Below the pieces are notes generated by a model that ran no database searches, was not told the DNA's origin, and saw only the letters and a program-made list of their open reading frames with translations. A DNA stretch of 64,000 nt from Undibacterium sp049340185 (GTDB lineage Bacteria > Pseudomonadota > Gammaproteobacteria > Burkholderiales > Burkholderiaceae_D): positions 744,001-808,000 of the forward strand of contig NZ_JBMPPC010000001.1 in assembly GCF_049340185.1 (NCBI RefSeq). Direction: 5' to 3'. Positions within the stretch are counted from its first letter, which is position 1; each line of letters opens with the position of its first letter. This document shows positions 1 to 8,445 of this stretch, piece after piece. The translations under genes were made by a program, and so were the position numbers.

Positions 1-572
1 TGAAAAATTCTCTGCGTCAGGCACCGGACTGCATCTTGATCGGTGAGATCCGCGATCTGGAGACCATGCTGGCAGCGATTGCCTATGCGCAGTCCGGCCA
101 TCTGGTTCTGGCGACACTGCATGCGAATAATAGTTATCAGGCATTGAACCGGATTATCAGCTTCTTCCCGATGGAAAACCGCAATGCGCTGTTATTAGAT
201 TTGTCCTCATCGATTCGCGCCATTATTTCGCAACGTCTGATTCGCTCCATCGATGGCGGCCGCTGCCCGGCAGTCGAGATCATGCTCAATACCCGCTATG
301 TTGCAGAGTTGATTGAGCAAGGCGACATCTTCCAAATCAAAGAAGCGATTGAAAAAAGTCTGTCACCAGGCTCGCAAACCTTCGAGCGTGCATTAATGCA
401 TTTGATCCGGGAAGGCCTGATCAGTCAGGAAGAAGGTCTGGCCAATGCAGACTCTGCCAATAACCTGTTGTGGCTGCTGAACAATGAAATGGATCAGACA
501 CAGTCCGCACCAGAACCCGAACCGGAAAAGAAAGAAGAAGCGTCTTTCACCGAGTTCACACTGAATATGTAA
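1..572 (+). CDS. pilU: PilU-type twitching motility ATPase, 5'-truncated by window edge
   Basis: This is the C-terminal part of a PilT/PilU-family secretion ATPase, which powers type IV pilus retraction at the inner membrane. The frame is open from the first bases of the window, so the true start lies upstream. The visible part begins with the Walker B stretch (CILIGEIRD), followed by the His box LATLHANN and the PilT-type helical C-terminus. Tail residues such as QTFERALMHLIREGLIS and NADSANNL resemble PilU more than PilT, and an acidic/proline-rich extension ends the protein. The next gene starts 8 bases later. PilT is the alternative, but the tail favours PilU. Confidence 0.85.
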   Translation, partial: KNSLRQAPDCILIGEIRDLETMLAAIAYAQSGHLVLATLHANNSYQALNRIISFFPMENRNALLLDLSSSIRAIISQRLIRSIDGGRCPAVEIMLNTRYVAELIEQGDIFQIKEAIEKSLSPGSQTFERALMHLIREGLISQEEGLANADSANNLLWLLNNEMDQTQSAPEPEPEKKEEASFTEFTLNM

Positions 573-580
573 AGAGAAGA

Positions 581-961
581 ATGCACTCACTCGTTTTATA
601 TGGCATCCCGAATTGCGATACCGTCAAAAAAGCCCGCACCTGGTTGCAGGAGCAAGGTATCGCATTCACCTTCCATGATTTTAAAAAAAATGGATTGGAT
701 CGCGCAACCATTCAACACTGGTTACAACACAAAGATCTCGACACTCTGATCAATCGCAAAGGCACGACCTGGCGCGCATTGACGGATGAGCAAAAAGCCT
801 CCGTCAGCGATATCGATGCCGCCATCGCATTGATGATCACCTCGCCATCCGTGATTAAACGTCCGGTTTTACAGATGCAAACAGACTCTGCCGCATCAGC
901 AACAACGTCGCATATCGAAGTCGGATTTTCGGCTCAACAATACCAACCTCTTTTCAAGTAA
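581..961 (+). CDS. ArsC/YffB (Spx-like) family protein
   Basis: A 126-residue thioredoxin-fold protein of the arsenate reductase-like YffB/Spx group. The N-terminus YGIPNCDTVKKA carries one Cys (residue 12) in the ArsC position. The stretch NRKGTTWRAL and the later VIKRPVL with its conserved Arg-Pro are the other family landmarks. YffB relatives are thought to be glutathione-dependent thiol reductases, and true arsenate reduction is not shown. It lies between pilU and dapE with very short gaps (8 and 5 bases). Neighbourhood of yffB and dapE is also seen in enterobacteria, which supports the assignment. The start has a purine-rich AAGAGAAG site just upstream. Confidence 0.85.
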   Translation: MHSLVLYGIPNCDTVKKARTWLQEQGIAFTFHDFKKNGLDRATIQHWLQHKDLDTLINRKGTTWRALTDEQKASVSDIDAAIALMITSPSVIKRPVLQMQTDSAASATTSHIEVGFSAQQYQPLFK

Positions 962-966
962 TCGCC

Positions 967-2094
967 ATGAGCAAAACACTCGCGCTGACAGAAAAACTGA
1001 TCGCGCTCTCTTCCGTCACACCGGAAGATAAAGGCTGTCAGGACGAATTAATTTCTCTGCTCAGCCCACTCGGTTTTACCTGCGAAACCATCCAATCCGG
1101 CGACGTCACGAATCTATGGGCACGTCGTGGTACGACACAGCCTTTGCTCGTATTTGCCGGTCATACCGACGTCGTCCCGACGGGTCCGGTCGATCAATGG
1201 CAATCGCTGCCGTTCACACCAACACATCGCGACGGTAAGTTATATGGTCGTGGCGCCGCCGATATGAAAACCTCGATTGCGGCATTCGTCGTCGCCTGCG
1301 AAGAATTTATTGCGGCAAATCCCAACCACAAAGGCTCCATCGGCTTTTTGATCACTAGTGATGAAGAAGGGCCGGCAACCGACGGCACTGTCGTCGTGTG
1401 CAATCAGCTCAAAGCACGCGGCGAACAACTCGATTACTGCATCGTTGGCGAGCCGACGTCGGTTGATCAACTGGGCGATACCATCAAAAACGGTCGCCGT
1501 GGCACGATGTCCGGCAAGCTGACCGTCAAAGGCATACAGGGCCACATCGCCTATCCGCAGCTCGCCAAAAATCCTATTCACCTGGCCGCACCGGCATTGG
1601 CTGAAATGGTCGCCGAAGTCTGGGATGAGGGTAACGAATATTATCTGCCGACCTCATGGCAAATCTCGAACATCCATGCGGGCACTGGCGCCTCGAACGT
1701 CATTCCCGGCTCGATTGTGATCGATTTCAATTTCCGGTTTTCTACCGCCAGCACAGCCGAAGGATTGCAGCAACGTGTGCATGCGATTCTGGATAAAAAC
1801 AACATGGATTACGACCTCAAATGGACCATCGGCGGCCATCCTTTCCTCACACCAAAAGGTGAGTTAAGCGATGCGCTAGGTGCAGCGATTCACGCAGAAA
1901 CCGGCGTCACCACAGAATTATCGACCACTGGCGGCACGTCGGACGGCCGCTTCATCGCCAAAATCTGCCCGCAAGTCGTTGAGTTTGGCCCGCCGAACGC
2001 CAGCATCCACAAGATTGATGAGCACATCGAGGTGCGTTACATCGATCCGCTCAAAAACATTTATCGCCGTACTTTAGAAAATCTGCTGACATGA
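967..2094 (+). CDS. dapE: Succinyl-diaminopimelate desuccinylase
   Basis: DapE hydrolyses N-succinyl-LL-diaminopimelate to LL-diaminopimelate and succinate in the cytoplasm, feeding lysine and peptidoglycan synthesis. At 375 residues it is the usual length for this M20 metallopeptidase. Metal-site motifs are visible: AGHTDVVPTG with His66 and Asp68, GRGAADMK with Asp99, and TSDEEGPATDGT with Glu133/Glu134. The C-terminal FGPPNASIHKIDE supplies the last His ligand. It starts 5 bases after the ArsC-like gene, and its stop overlaps the prmB start by 4 bases (ATGA), so the three genes probably form one transcript. Confidence 0.96.
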   Translation: MSKTLALTEKLIALSSVTPEDKGCQDELISLLSPLGFTCETIQSGDVTNLWARRGTTQPLLVFAGHTDVVPTGPVDQWQSLPFTPTHRDGKLYGRGAADMKTSIAAFVVACEEFIAANPNHKGSIGFLITSDEEGPATDGTVVVCNQLKARGEQLDYCIVGEPTSVDQLGDTIKNGRRGTMSGKLTVKGIQGHIAYPQLAKNPIHLAAPALAEMVAEVWDEGNEYYLPTSWQISNIHAGTGASNVIPGSIVIDFNFRFSTASTAEGLQQRVHAILDKNNMDYDLKWTIGGHPFLTPKGELSDALGAAIHAETGVTTELSTTGGTSDGRFIAKICPQVVEFGPPNASIHKIDEHIEVRYIDPLKNIYRRTLENLLT

Positions 2095-2987
2095 GCAACC
2101 TGCCCGCCTCCATCTTCCTGACCATGCGCGATTTATTGCGTCATGCCGTCACTCGCTTCAACACCGAAAAATTATTCTTCGGCCACGGCAGCGCCAACGC
2201 ACTCGATGAAGCCGCCTATCTGCTGCTGCATACACTGAAACTGCCACTGGACAAGATTGATCCGTTTCTGGATGCCCGCCTGTTACCGCATGAAATCGAA
2301 GCCGCTTTAGCCGTCATCGAACGCCGGGCGACCGACCGGGTACCAGCGTCCTACATCACCAATGAAGCCTGGTTAGGCACCTACAATTTCTACGTCGATG
2401 AGCGAGTCATTGTGCCGCGCTCCTTCATTGCAGAATTAATCCCCGAACATTTTTCTCCGTGGGTTCAGGATCCGGATGCGATTACCAGCATTCTTGAATT
2501 GTGCACCGGCTCCGGCTGCCTACCCATCATGCTGGCAGATGCCTTCCCTGACGCACAAATTGACGCTGTCGATATCTCCAAGGATGCATTAGCGGTTGCG
2601 CAGCGCAACGTCGACACCTATGAGTTGCAAAACCGGATTACCCTGATCGAATCCGATCTCTATACCAATGTACCAGAGAAAAAATACGACCTGATCATCA
2701 CGAATCCGCCGTATGTCAATTCCGGCTCGATGGGCAAGCTCCCGCAAGAATATCTGCATGAGCCGCAAATCGCACTGGCAGGCGGCGAAGACGGCATGGA
2801 TCTGGTGCGCAAAATCGTTGCAGGTGCAGCGCAGCGACTAAACAAGAACGGTATTCTGATGGTAGAAATCGGCAACGAACGTGAGTTTGCAGAACAGGCA
2901 TTTGGCGATCTGGGTCTGACCTGGCTCACCACTAGTGCTGGTGATGACATGGTATTTTTGCTCCATGCAGACCAATTGACCGGATAA
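2091..2987 (+). CDS. prmB: Ribosomal protein uL3 glutamine methyltransferase
   Basis: PrmB methylates a glutamine of ribosomal protein L3, using S-adenosylmethionine. The 298-residue product has the N-terminal helical domain of the HemK/PrmB family, a SAM-binding loop (ELCTGSGCLPI) and the substrate motif NPPY at residues 205-208. The N-terminal LLRHAVTRFNTEKLFFGHG favours PrmB over PrmC. The start codon overlaps the dapE stop (ATGA), implying translational coupling. A hairpin 87 bases past the stop probably ends the transcript. Confidence 0.93.
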   Translation: MSNLPASIFLTMRDLLRHAVTRFNTEKLFFGHGSANALDEAAYLLLHTLKLPLDKIDPFLDARLLPHEIEAALAVIERRATDRVPASYITNEAWLGTYNFYVDERVIVPRSFIAELIPEHFSPWVQDPDAITSILELCTGSGCLPIMLADAFPDAQIDAVDISKDALAVAQRNVDTYELQNRITLIESDLYTNVPEKKYDLIITNPPYVNSGSMGKLPQEYLHEPQIALAGGEDGMDLVRKIVAGAAQRLNKNGILMVEIGNEREFAEQAFGDLGLTWLTTSAGDDMVFLLHADQLTG

Positions 2988-3073
2988 AACGTCGTCCCGT
3001 AGCTGAATCCGCCACCCGGCGCACAGCCACAAAAAAACAGATACTAGGTACCAGTATCAACTAGCAGCAACCA

Positions 3074-3108
3074 AAGCCGCACAACTGATGTGCGGCTTAT
3101 GCATTTTT
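3074..3108 (+). terminator. Probable rho-independent terminator after prmB
   Basis: A 9-bp perfect stem (AAGCCGCAC / GTGCGGCTT) with a 7-base loop is followed, after a 5-base spacer, by a run of five T. It would end the dapE-prmB transcript before yheS. The spacer between stem and T-run makes it imperfect. Confidence 0.55.
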
Positions 3109-3143
3109 AAACAGATACTCCCCATTTTTTAAGTTAGTACACA

Positions 3144-5135
3144 ATGATACGTCTTCAACAAGTCATCCTGGCGCGCGGCACCAAGCCTTTATTCGATAGC
3201 GTCGATGTCACGCTCAATCCCGGCGACAAGATAGGCTTGATCGGCTCCAACGGTGCGGGCAAATCCAGCCTGTTCGCCATGTTGCGCGGCGAGCTGCATC
3301 CTGATCAGGGCAGCATCGAATTCCCCGCCAAATGGCAACTCGCCCACGTCGCCCAAGAAACACCGCCACTGGAACGTAGTGCGATTGATTACGCGATTGA
3401 CGGCGATACTGCGTTACGCAAACTCGAAGCCCAGTTAGCCGAACTCGAAGCCCAACCCGACACACCGGAGAATGGCCTCGCGATTGGCGAAATGTATGGC
3501 GCACTGGCCGATGCCGACGCCTACACCGTGCGCTCACGCGGTGAACAATTATTGATCGGCCTCGGCTTCACGCTAGTCCAAATGGAGCAATCTGTCGCCA
3601 GCTTCTCCGGTGGCTGGCGTATGCGTCTGAATCTGGCGCAAGCCCTGATGTGCAAATCCGACTTACTGCTGCTCGATGAACCGACCAACCATCTGGATCT
3701 GGACGCGATTATCTGGCTGGAAGACTGGCTCAAGCGTTATACCGGCACTCTGCTGATCATCTCGCATGACCGCGACTTTCTCGATGGTGTGGTGAATGTC
3801 GTCGTGCATATTGACGAGCGCAAACTCAAGCGTTATTCGGGCAACTACTCCGCATTCGAGCGCCAGCGTGCTGCCCAGCTGATTCTGGCCCAAGGCACCA
3901 TCCTCAAGCAAAATCGCAAGCGCGCCCACCTGCAATCCTTCATTGACCGCTTTGCCGCCAAAGCCTCTAAAGCTAAGCAAGCACAAAGCCGTATCAAAGC
4001 ACTGGAGAAAATGGAAGAGCTCGCACCACTGCGGGAAGCAGCTGAATTTTCGTTTGAATTCCGCGAACCGCTCAGTGCACCAAACCCCATGCTGGTCATG
4101 GAAGACGTCGATTGCGGCTACCGCGTTGAGTCCAAAACCGATCACAGCTTTACCGAAAGAACGATCGTCTCCGACGTCAAATTCTCCCTACAAATCGGCC
4201 AGCGTATCGGCCTGCTCGGCGTCAATGGCGCAGGTAAATCCACTCTGATCAAAACCATCGTCGGCGACATCGCCCCGCTGTCCGGCACTATGCAAACGGG
4301 CAAAGGCTTATCCATCGGCTACTTCGCCCAGCACCAGGTCGAAATGCTGCGCCATGACGAATCACCACTCTGGCATCTGGCCCATATCGCACCGAATGTC
4401 CGCGAACAAGAATTGCGTAACTTCCTCGGCGGTTTCAACTTCCCCGGTAGCATGGTCACTAGCCCGATCGCCCCGTTCTCCGGTGGAGAAAAAGCCCGTC
4501 TCGCCTTGGCCATGATCGTCTGGCAGCGCCCGAACCTGCTGCTGCTCGATGAACCAACCAACCATCTGGACCTGGAAACCCGCGAAGCATTGACCGAAGC
4601 CCTCGCCCAGTTCGAAGGCACACTGGTCGTCGTCTCCCATGATCGCCACCTACTACGCGCCACCACGGATCAATTCATCATCGTTGCTGACGGAGAGTTA
4701 TTACCATTCGACGGCGATCTGGACGACTACAAAGACTGGCTGTTCAAAAACAAACTCGCCAAAGAATCCGCCCCGTCGTTACCAGCCAAAACCAAAGAAA
4801 AACAAGACGCGTTGCCACAAGCAAAACCAGTCCCCGTGGCTGAACAAATCGACGACAAAGAAAAGAAGCGCCGTGACGCCGAGCAAAGACAAAAACTCGC
4901 CGCCCAACGCAAACCCATCGAATCCAAGATCAAACGGCTAGAAGAGCAAATGGCCAAGCTCAACACCAAGAAACAAGACATCGCAGCCCAGCTCGAAGGC
5001 AGCGACATCTACAGCGATGCCAACAAAGAGAAGCTAAAAGGTCTCTTACTGGATCAGGCGTATCTAGTGAAAGAGCTGGAGCAAACAGAAGCAGACTGGC
5101 TGGAGCAGCAGGAGTTTTTGGAGGCTGTGTCGTAA
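3144..5135 (+). CDS. yheS: ABC-F ATPase, YheS type
   Basis: A 663-residue soluble tandem ABC ATPase of the ABC-F family, whose members act on ribosomes rather than membranes. Each half has a Walker A (GSNGAGKSS near residue 34; GVNGAGKST near 358), a signature (FSGGWRMRLNLAQAL; FSGGEKARLALAMI) and Walker B LLLLDEPTNHLDL. The linker carries the AKASKAKQAQSRIKALEKM helix typical of YheS. The C-terminus is a Lys/Gln-rich coiled coil (about residues 550-660). The sequence agrees with E. coli YheS more than with EttA or Uup. It is preceded by an isolated ATACTCCCC motif that resembles the tip of repeat family II. Confidence 0.92.
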   Translation: MIRLQQVILARGTKPLFDSVDVTLNPGDKIGLIGSNGAGKSSLFAMLRGELHPDQGSIEFPAKWQLAHVAQETPPLERSAIDYAIDGDTALRKLEAQLAELEAQPDTPENGLAIGEMYGALADADAYTVRSRGEQLLIGLGFTLVQMEQSVASFSGGWRMRLNLAQALMCKSDLLLLDEPTNHLDLDAIIWLEDWLKRYTGTLLIISHDRDFLDGVVNVVVHIDERKLKRYSGNYSAFERQRAAQLILAQGTILKQNRKRAHLQSFIDRFAAKASKAKQAQSRIKALEKMEELAPLREAAEFSFEFREPLSAPNPMLVMEDVDCGYRVESKTDHSFTERTIVSDVKFSLQIGQRIGLLGVNGAGKSTLIKTIVGDIAPLSGTMQTGKGLSIGYFAQHQVEMLRHDESPLWHLAHIAPNVREQELRNFLGGFNFPGSMVTSPIAPFSGGEKARLALAMIVWQRPNLLLLDEPTNHLDLETREALTEALAQFEGTLVVVSHDRHLLRATTDQFIIVADGELLPFDGDLDDYKDWLFKNKLAKESAPSLPAKTKEKQDALPQAKPVPVAEQIDDKEKKRRDAEQRQKLAAQRKPIESKIKRLEEQMAKLNTKKQDIAAQLEGSDIYSDANKEKLKGLLLDQAYLVKELEQTEADWLEQQEFLEAVS

Positions 5136-5161
5136 GGAAGCTGGCTCACTACGGCAGCTAT

Positions 5162-5195
5162 GTAGGTACGATTAGCGCAGTGTAATCGTACCTGC
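5162..5195. repeat. REP-like palindrome 1
   Basis: An imperfect palindrome with 13-base arms (GTAGGTACGATTA / TAATCGTACCTGC, one mismatch) around GCGCAGTG. It has the look of the GGTGCGATTAGCGCA-type palindromes scattered between genes in many proteobacteria. A related, more decayed copy sits at 5813-5846, and the pair brackets the AT-rich gene at 5275. Confidence 0.7.
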
Positions 5196-5274
5196 ACGAA
5201 CCGATTTAGTAGTTTAAAGAATAATGTGCGGAGCGGTACTTTAAACAAAATTTCCTATTACTTTTTATGACTAA

Positions 5275-5790
5275 GTGGCACGAGAGACAGGCTTGAATAA
5301 AAAACCACAACCTTCGAATGTCATTAGATCGTGCGTATTTGCATCTATCATCTTAATGGCTTTGCAATTTTTTTGCATTCAAGTTCTATATCCAGAGGCA
5401 AACGATTTTGTTCCAACCGAAACAGTAGTTAGAACATTTAGTTACGAAAATAGATCGGGCAGAAATACGGAACAAACTTTTGTAGGAACACACCGGATAT
5501 TTTGTGCGGCTAATTTTTTAAATGCTGGTTATCCATGCCAATATTCGTATTTAAGGGGTAAAACTGTCACTGTTAAAGTTGCTCCTTACCCTGTTTTATT
5601 TGGTACGGGAGAAGTCATAACAAATATGAAGACTCTTGATGGATTAACTCTAATCGACCTTAGTCGCGGACAATTGGTTGATCAATGGGTCACGTAGTCT
5701 TACTTTGGTGCTTTCTTTTTTACGTTTGGACTTATCGGCTTTTTTGCGTTGGTTTTGCACGTCTTATCGAACAAAGAGAAATATAAATGA
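5275..5790 (+). pseudogene. Small membrane protein interrupted by an in-frame TAG
   Basis: The frame opens with GTG at 5275 and reads 140 codons to a TAG at 5695-5697. It then continues in the same frame for 30 more codons to a TGA at 5788. The first part has one membrane helix (about residues 17-37, SIILMALQFFCIQVLY) and a non-cytoplasmic domain with two Cys. The part after TAG encodes a second hydrophobic helix (FFFTFGLIGFFALVLHVL) and a basic tail. Two helices around a soluble domain recall DUF3592-like proteins, but I do not firmly recognise the family. Either the TAG is a nonsense mutation or the 140-residue form is the product. The gene is clearly AT-richer than its neighbours and lies between REP-like palindromes, which suggests transfer. 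Confidence 0.65.
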
Positions 5791-5812
5791 GCCATGCCTC
5801 TGATTCAGTCTG

Positions 5813-5846
5813 CCTAGATGCGATTAGTGCAACGCAATCCCACCTA
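5813..5846. repeat. REP-like palindrome 2 (decayed)
   Basis: The sequence CTAGATGCGATTAGTGCAACG followed by CAATCCCACCTA shares the GCGATTAG.GCA core of the palindrome at 5162. Its arms pair with about two mismatches. Together the two palindromes bracket the interrupted membrane-protein gene. Confidence 0.55.
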
Positions 5847-5928
5847 AAACTATCTCTACGTCAATAAATCATGTCAGGCCGCATCTAGGTAACAAACTCC
5901 ACCCTCTCGACAACGTCAAACGATCACC

Positions 5929-6462
5929 ATGCCCGTCATCATCACACCTGCAAGCAGCACACACGCCGATGCGGTGCTCGATTTTGAGATGCAGAATCGC
6001 GCCTATTTCGAGCAATGGGTACACAGTCGTACCGACGCTTACTACCAGCCAGCGCGTGTGCGTGCCTCATTGCATGCGGCCGAGACTGAGCGTGAGCAGG
6101 ATAAGTCGTTTCAATATCTGATCTGGACGACGGCATCAGATACGATTCCAGCGCAATTAATCGGCAGGATTAATCTGACGAATATCGTCCGTCCGCATTA
6201 CAACAAGGCGACGCTCGGTTATCGCATGGCGCAGCATGCAACTGGCAAAGGGCAAGCCAGCGCGGCGGTACAACTGATCATGCAAGAAGCCTTCGGCCCA
6301 CTCAAGCTTTGGCGTCTTGAAGCTGTGGTACGACCATCCAATATCGGATCAACCAAGGTGCTGGAGAAAAATGGTTTTCACGTCTTTGGCAAGTCACGAC
6401 GCAGCGTTGAGTTGCATGGCGAATGGCATGATCTTTTGCACTTCGAGCGATGTGCCGAATAA
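5929..6462 (+). CDS. GNAT acetyltransferase, RimJ/RimL-like
   Basis: A 177-residue GNAT-fold N-acetyltransferase that would transfer acetyl from acetyl-CoA to an amine, possibly a protein N-terminus. The arrangement LIGRINLTNIVRP, LGYRMAQHATGKGQASAAVQL (acetyl-CoA loop region) and LWRLEAVVRPSNIGSTKVLEKNGF matches the RimJ/RimL type, ending in the expected E-W-H-D/H strand. It stands alone between the REP-bracketed gene and the tautomerase. The substrate cannot be read from sequence. Confidence 0.85.
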   Translation: MPVIITPASSTHADAVLDFEMQNRAYFEQWVHSRTDAYYQPARVRASLHAAETEREQDKSFQYLIWTTASDTIPAQLIGRINLTNIVRPHYNKATLGYRMAQHATGKGQASAAVQLIMQEAFGPLKLWRLEAVVRPSNIGSTKVLEKNGFHVFGKSRRSVELHGEWHDLLHFERCAE

Positions 6463-6510
6463 TCGATTAAGCTACCCGTTCCTATTTTGCAGTTAGCCTA
6501 AGGAACGCGT

Positions 6511-6891
6511 ATGCCATTCATCACACTTACTGTCCGCAAACCCAAATCCAGTGAATTCAAATCCGCCGTACTGGATGCCATTCATTCTGCCTTAGTCACG
6601 TCCGGCGTACCCGATACGGACAAATTCCAACGGGTATTGGAACTGGATGCTGACGACTTTCGGTACGATAGTCATTACCCTGATCTCAGCTCTGCACGCA
6701 CGGACGATTTTGTGCTGATCGAAATTCTCTGGTCGGCTGGTCGCAGCGTCAAGGTCAAGAAAAAACTCTTAGAAGATCTGATGCAAAAACTGACTCTGGC
6801 AGGATTAGATTCTGAGAATGTGATGGTCTGCTTTAAAGAAACCACCTGGGAAAACTGGTCATTCGGCGGAGGCCGCTTGATCCATACTTGA
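6511..6891 (+). CDS. Tautomerase-superfamily protein
   Basis: A 126-residue protein of the 4-oxalocrotonate tautomerase superfamily, long form (Tautomerase_2 like). Pro2, which becomes the N-terminal catalytic proline once Met is removed, starts a beta strand (PFITLTVRK). FQRVLELDADDF and VLIEILWSAGRSVKVKKKL follow, and the C-terminus ends in ETTWENWSFGGGR, typical of this subgroup. It has a plausible ribosome-binding site (AAGGAACG) 5 bases before ATG. The physiological substrate is unknown. Confidence 0.85.
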   Translation: MPFITLTVRKPKSSEFKSAVLDAIHSALVTSGVPDTDKFQRVLELDADDFRYDSHYPDLSSARTDDFVLIEILWSAGRSVKVKKKLLEDLMQKLTLAGLDSENVMVCFKETTWENWSFGGGRLIHT

Positions 6892-6892
6892 G

Positions 6893-7080
6893 TCCGGATT
6901 TTTGATCAGGTTGCGATCACTTCATGACAATACAGATTGCATGCGCTGCTTAAACGAAAGCAGCGCCATCGGCATTTGATCGTGAGCTCGGTGGCAACCG
7001 GCTGACCATCTATCGCGCAGCACGAATCGCCAGCACTGGGTCACTGCTCTTCGACTAGCGCATCCAGTCGTAGTTTTAAG
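6893..7080 (-). repeat. Repeat family I, degenerate copy e
   Basis: Read on the minus strand, this gene-free stretch ends in a TIR-like sequence. About 54 bases (CCGGATTTTTGATCAGG through GCATGCGCT at 6896-6950) align without gaps to the end of the 46710-46947 copy at roughly two thirds identity. The remainder is too diverged to align safely. It lies between the tautomerase gene and the Old Yellow Enzyme gene. Confidence 0.45.
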
Positions 7081-7111
7081 ATTTATATATGCAAGCACAG
7101 AAAGAACATCT

Positions 7112-8224
7112 ATGAGCGCCCTTTTTACACCGGTCTCTATCGGTACACTTACATTAAAAAATCGCATCATCATCGCACCGATGTGTCAGTACTCTGCCGA
7201 TGAAGGACAGGCGACCGACTGGCATATGTTCCATCTCGGCAGTCTCGCGTTGTCCGGTGCAGGCATGTTAATTATCGAGGCAACTGCCGTGGAGCCGGAA
7301 GGCCGTATCACGCCAGCTGATTTAGGTTTATGGTCGGATGCGACTGAAGCTGCATTAGCGCGTGTGCTAAAGGCGTTGCGGACTTATTCGGCAATGCCGA
7401 TTGCAATTCAGCTCGCACATGCTGGACGCAAAGCATCGAGCCAGACGCCATGGGATGGCGGGCAATTGATCCCGGTTGCCCAAGGCGGCTGGCAGACCTC
7501 ATCGGCATCGGCAGTACCTCATAGCGAACACGAAACTCCGCCAATTGCACTGGATCAGGCCGGATTAACAAGGGTAAAAAATGCCTTCGTCGCAGCCGCA
7601 ATACGCAGCCATAAACTTGGTCTTGATGCGATAGAAGTGCATGCAGCCCATGGCTATCTGCTGCACCAATTTTTATCGCCCATATCGAATCAACGGACCG
7701 ACCAATACGGCGGCAGCCTGGAAAACCGCTTGCGTTTTCCGCTGGAGGTATTCGAAGCCATACGGGCCGCGATTCCCGCAGACACCCCTGTCGGCATTCG
7801 GATTTCGGCAAACGACTGGGTCGATGGTGGATGGAATACAGAACAAAGCATCGTCTTTGTGAAAGCTTTAGAAGAACGTGGCTGCGCTTTCGTCCATGTC
7901 TCTAGCGGAGGTATTTCGCCACATCAAAAAATTCCGGTCGAACCTGGCTATCAGGTCGGTTTCGCAGCCCAGATCCGCCAACACACCAAGGTGCCTGTCA
8001 TCGCCGTTGGCCTAATCACAGAAGCAGAACACGCCGAGTCGATTATCGCCGACGGACAAGCCGACATGGTTGCCCTCGCCCGCGGCATACTCTACGATCC
8101 ACACTGGCCTTGGCATGCTGCAGCAAAATTAGGCGGCACGGTAGACGCCCCGCGCCAATACTGGCGCTCACAACCACGTGAATTGAAGGCCTTGTTTGGT
8201 GCGACGTCGATTGGTCAGCGTTAA
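7112..8224 (+). CDS. Old Yellow Enzyme-family NADH:flavin oxidoreductase (YqjM/XenA type)
   Basis: A 370-residue TIM-barrel FMN enzyme that reduces activated C=C bonds, in the short YqjM/xenobiotic reductase class. Visible motifs are LKNRIIIAPMCQYSA with the class-typical Cys, QLAHAGRKAS, EVHAAHGYLLHQFLSP..N.R.D.YGGSLENR, and the FMN phosphate site ADMVALARGILYDPHWP. The length matches the family. The upstream tautomerase could act on related enones, but no operon link is shown because about 220 bases separate the two genes. Confidence 0.93.
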   Translation: MSALFTPVSIGTLTLKNRIIIAPMCQYSADEGQATDWHMFHLGSLALSGAGMLIIEATAVEPEGRITPADLGLWSDATEAALARVLKALRTYSAMPIAIQLAHAGRKASSQTPWDGGQLIPVAQGGWQTSSASAVPHSEHETPPIALDQAGLTRVKNAFVAAAIRSHKLGLDAIEVHAAHGYLLHQFLSPISNQRTDQYGGSLENRLRFPLEVFEAIRAAIPADTPVGIRISANDWVDGGWNTEQSIVFVKALEERGCAFVHVSSGGISPHQKIPVEPGYQVGFAAQIRQHTKVPVIAVGLITEAEHAESIIADGQADMVALARGILYDPHWPWHAAAKLGGTVDAPRQYWRSQPRELKALFGATSIGQR

Positions 8225-8237
8225 TGCAAGGATTGGC

Positions 8238-8373
8238 AAATCCGGATATTGGCAAACCCGGATCTTCGATTACAGCCAATTACAGCCAATTGGCGCAATT
8301 GCAGTTGTAGCGCTCTCATCTAACAATCTGCGTTTATATGCAGCGATAGCGGTCTAATAGCAAATCCGGGTTA
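8238..8373 (+). repeat. Repeat family I, internally deleted copy c
   Basis: The right part (GGCGCAATTGCAGTTGTAGCGC ... GCGATAGCGGTCTAATAGCAAATCCGGGTTA) matches the right half of the full-length copy at 45410-45647, apart from about 35 bases missing in the middle. The left end contains two CCGGAT tips and a 10-base tandem duplication (ACAGCCAATT). The copy lies between convergent genes. Confidence 0.75.
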
Positions 8374-8445
8374 CAGCACGCTTTTGAAACAATCACCTGA
8401 TTTTGTGACACAAACAAAACCAGGATGTTTGAGGCAAACTCGCGA

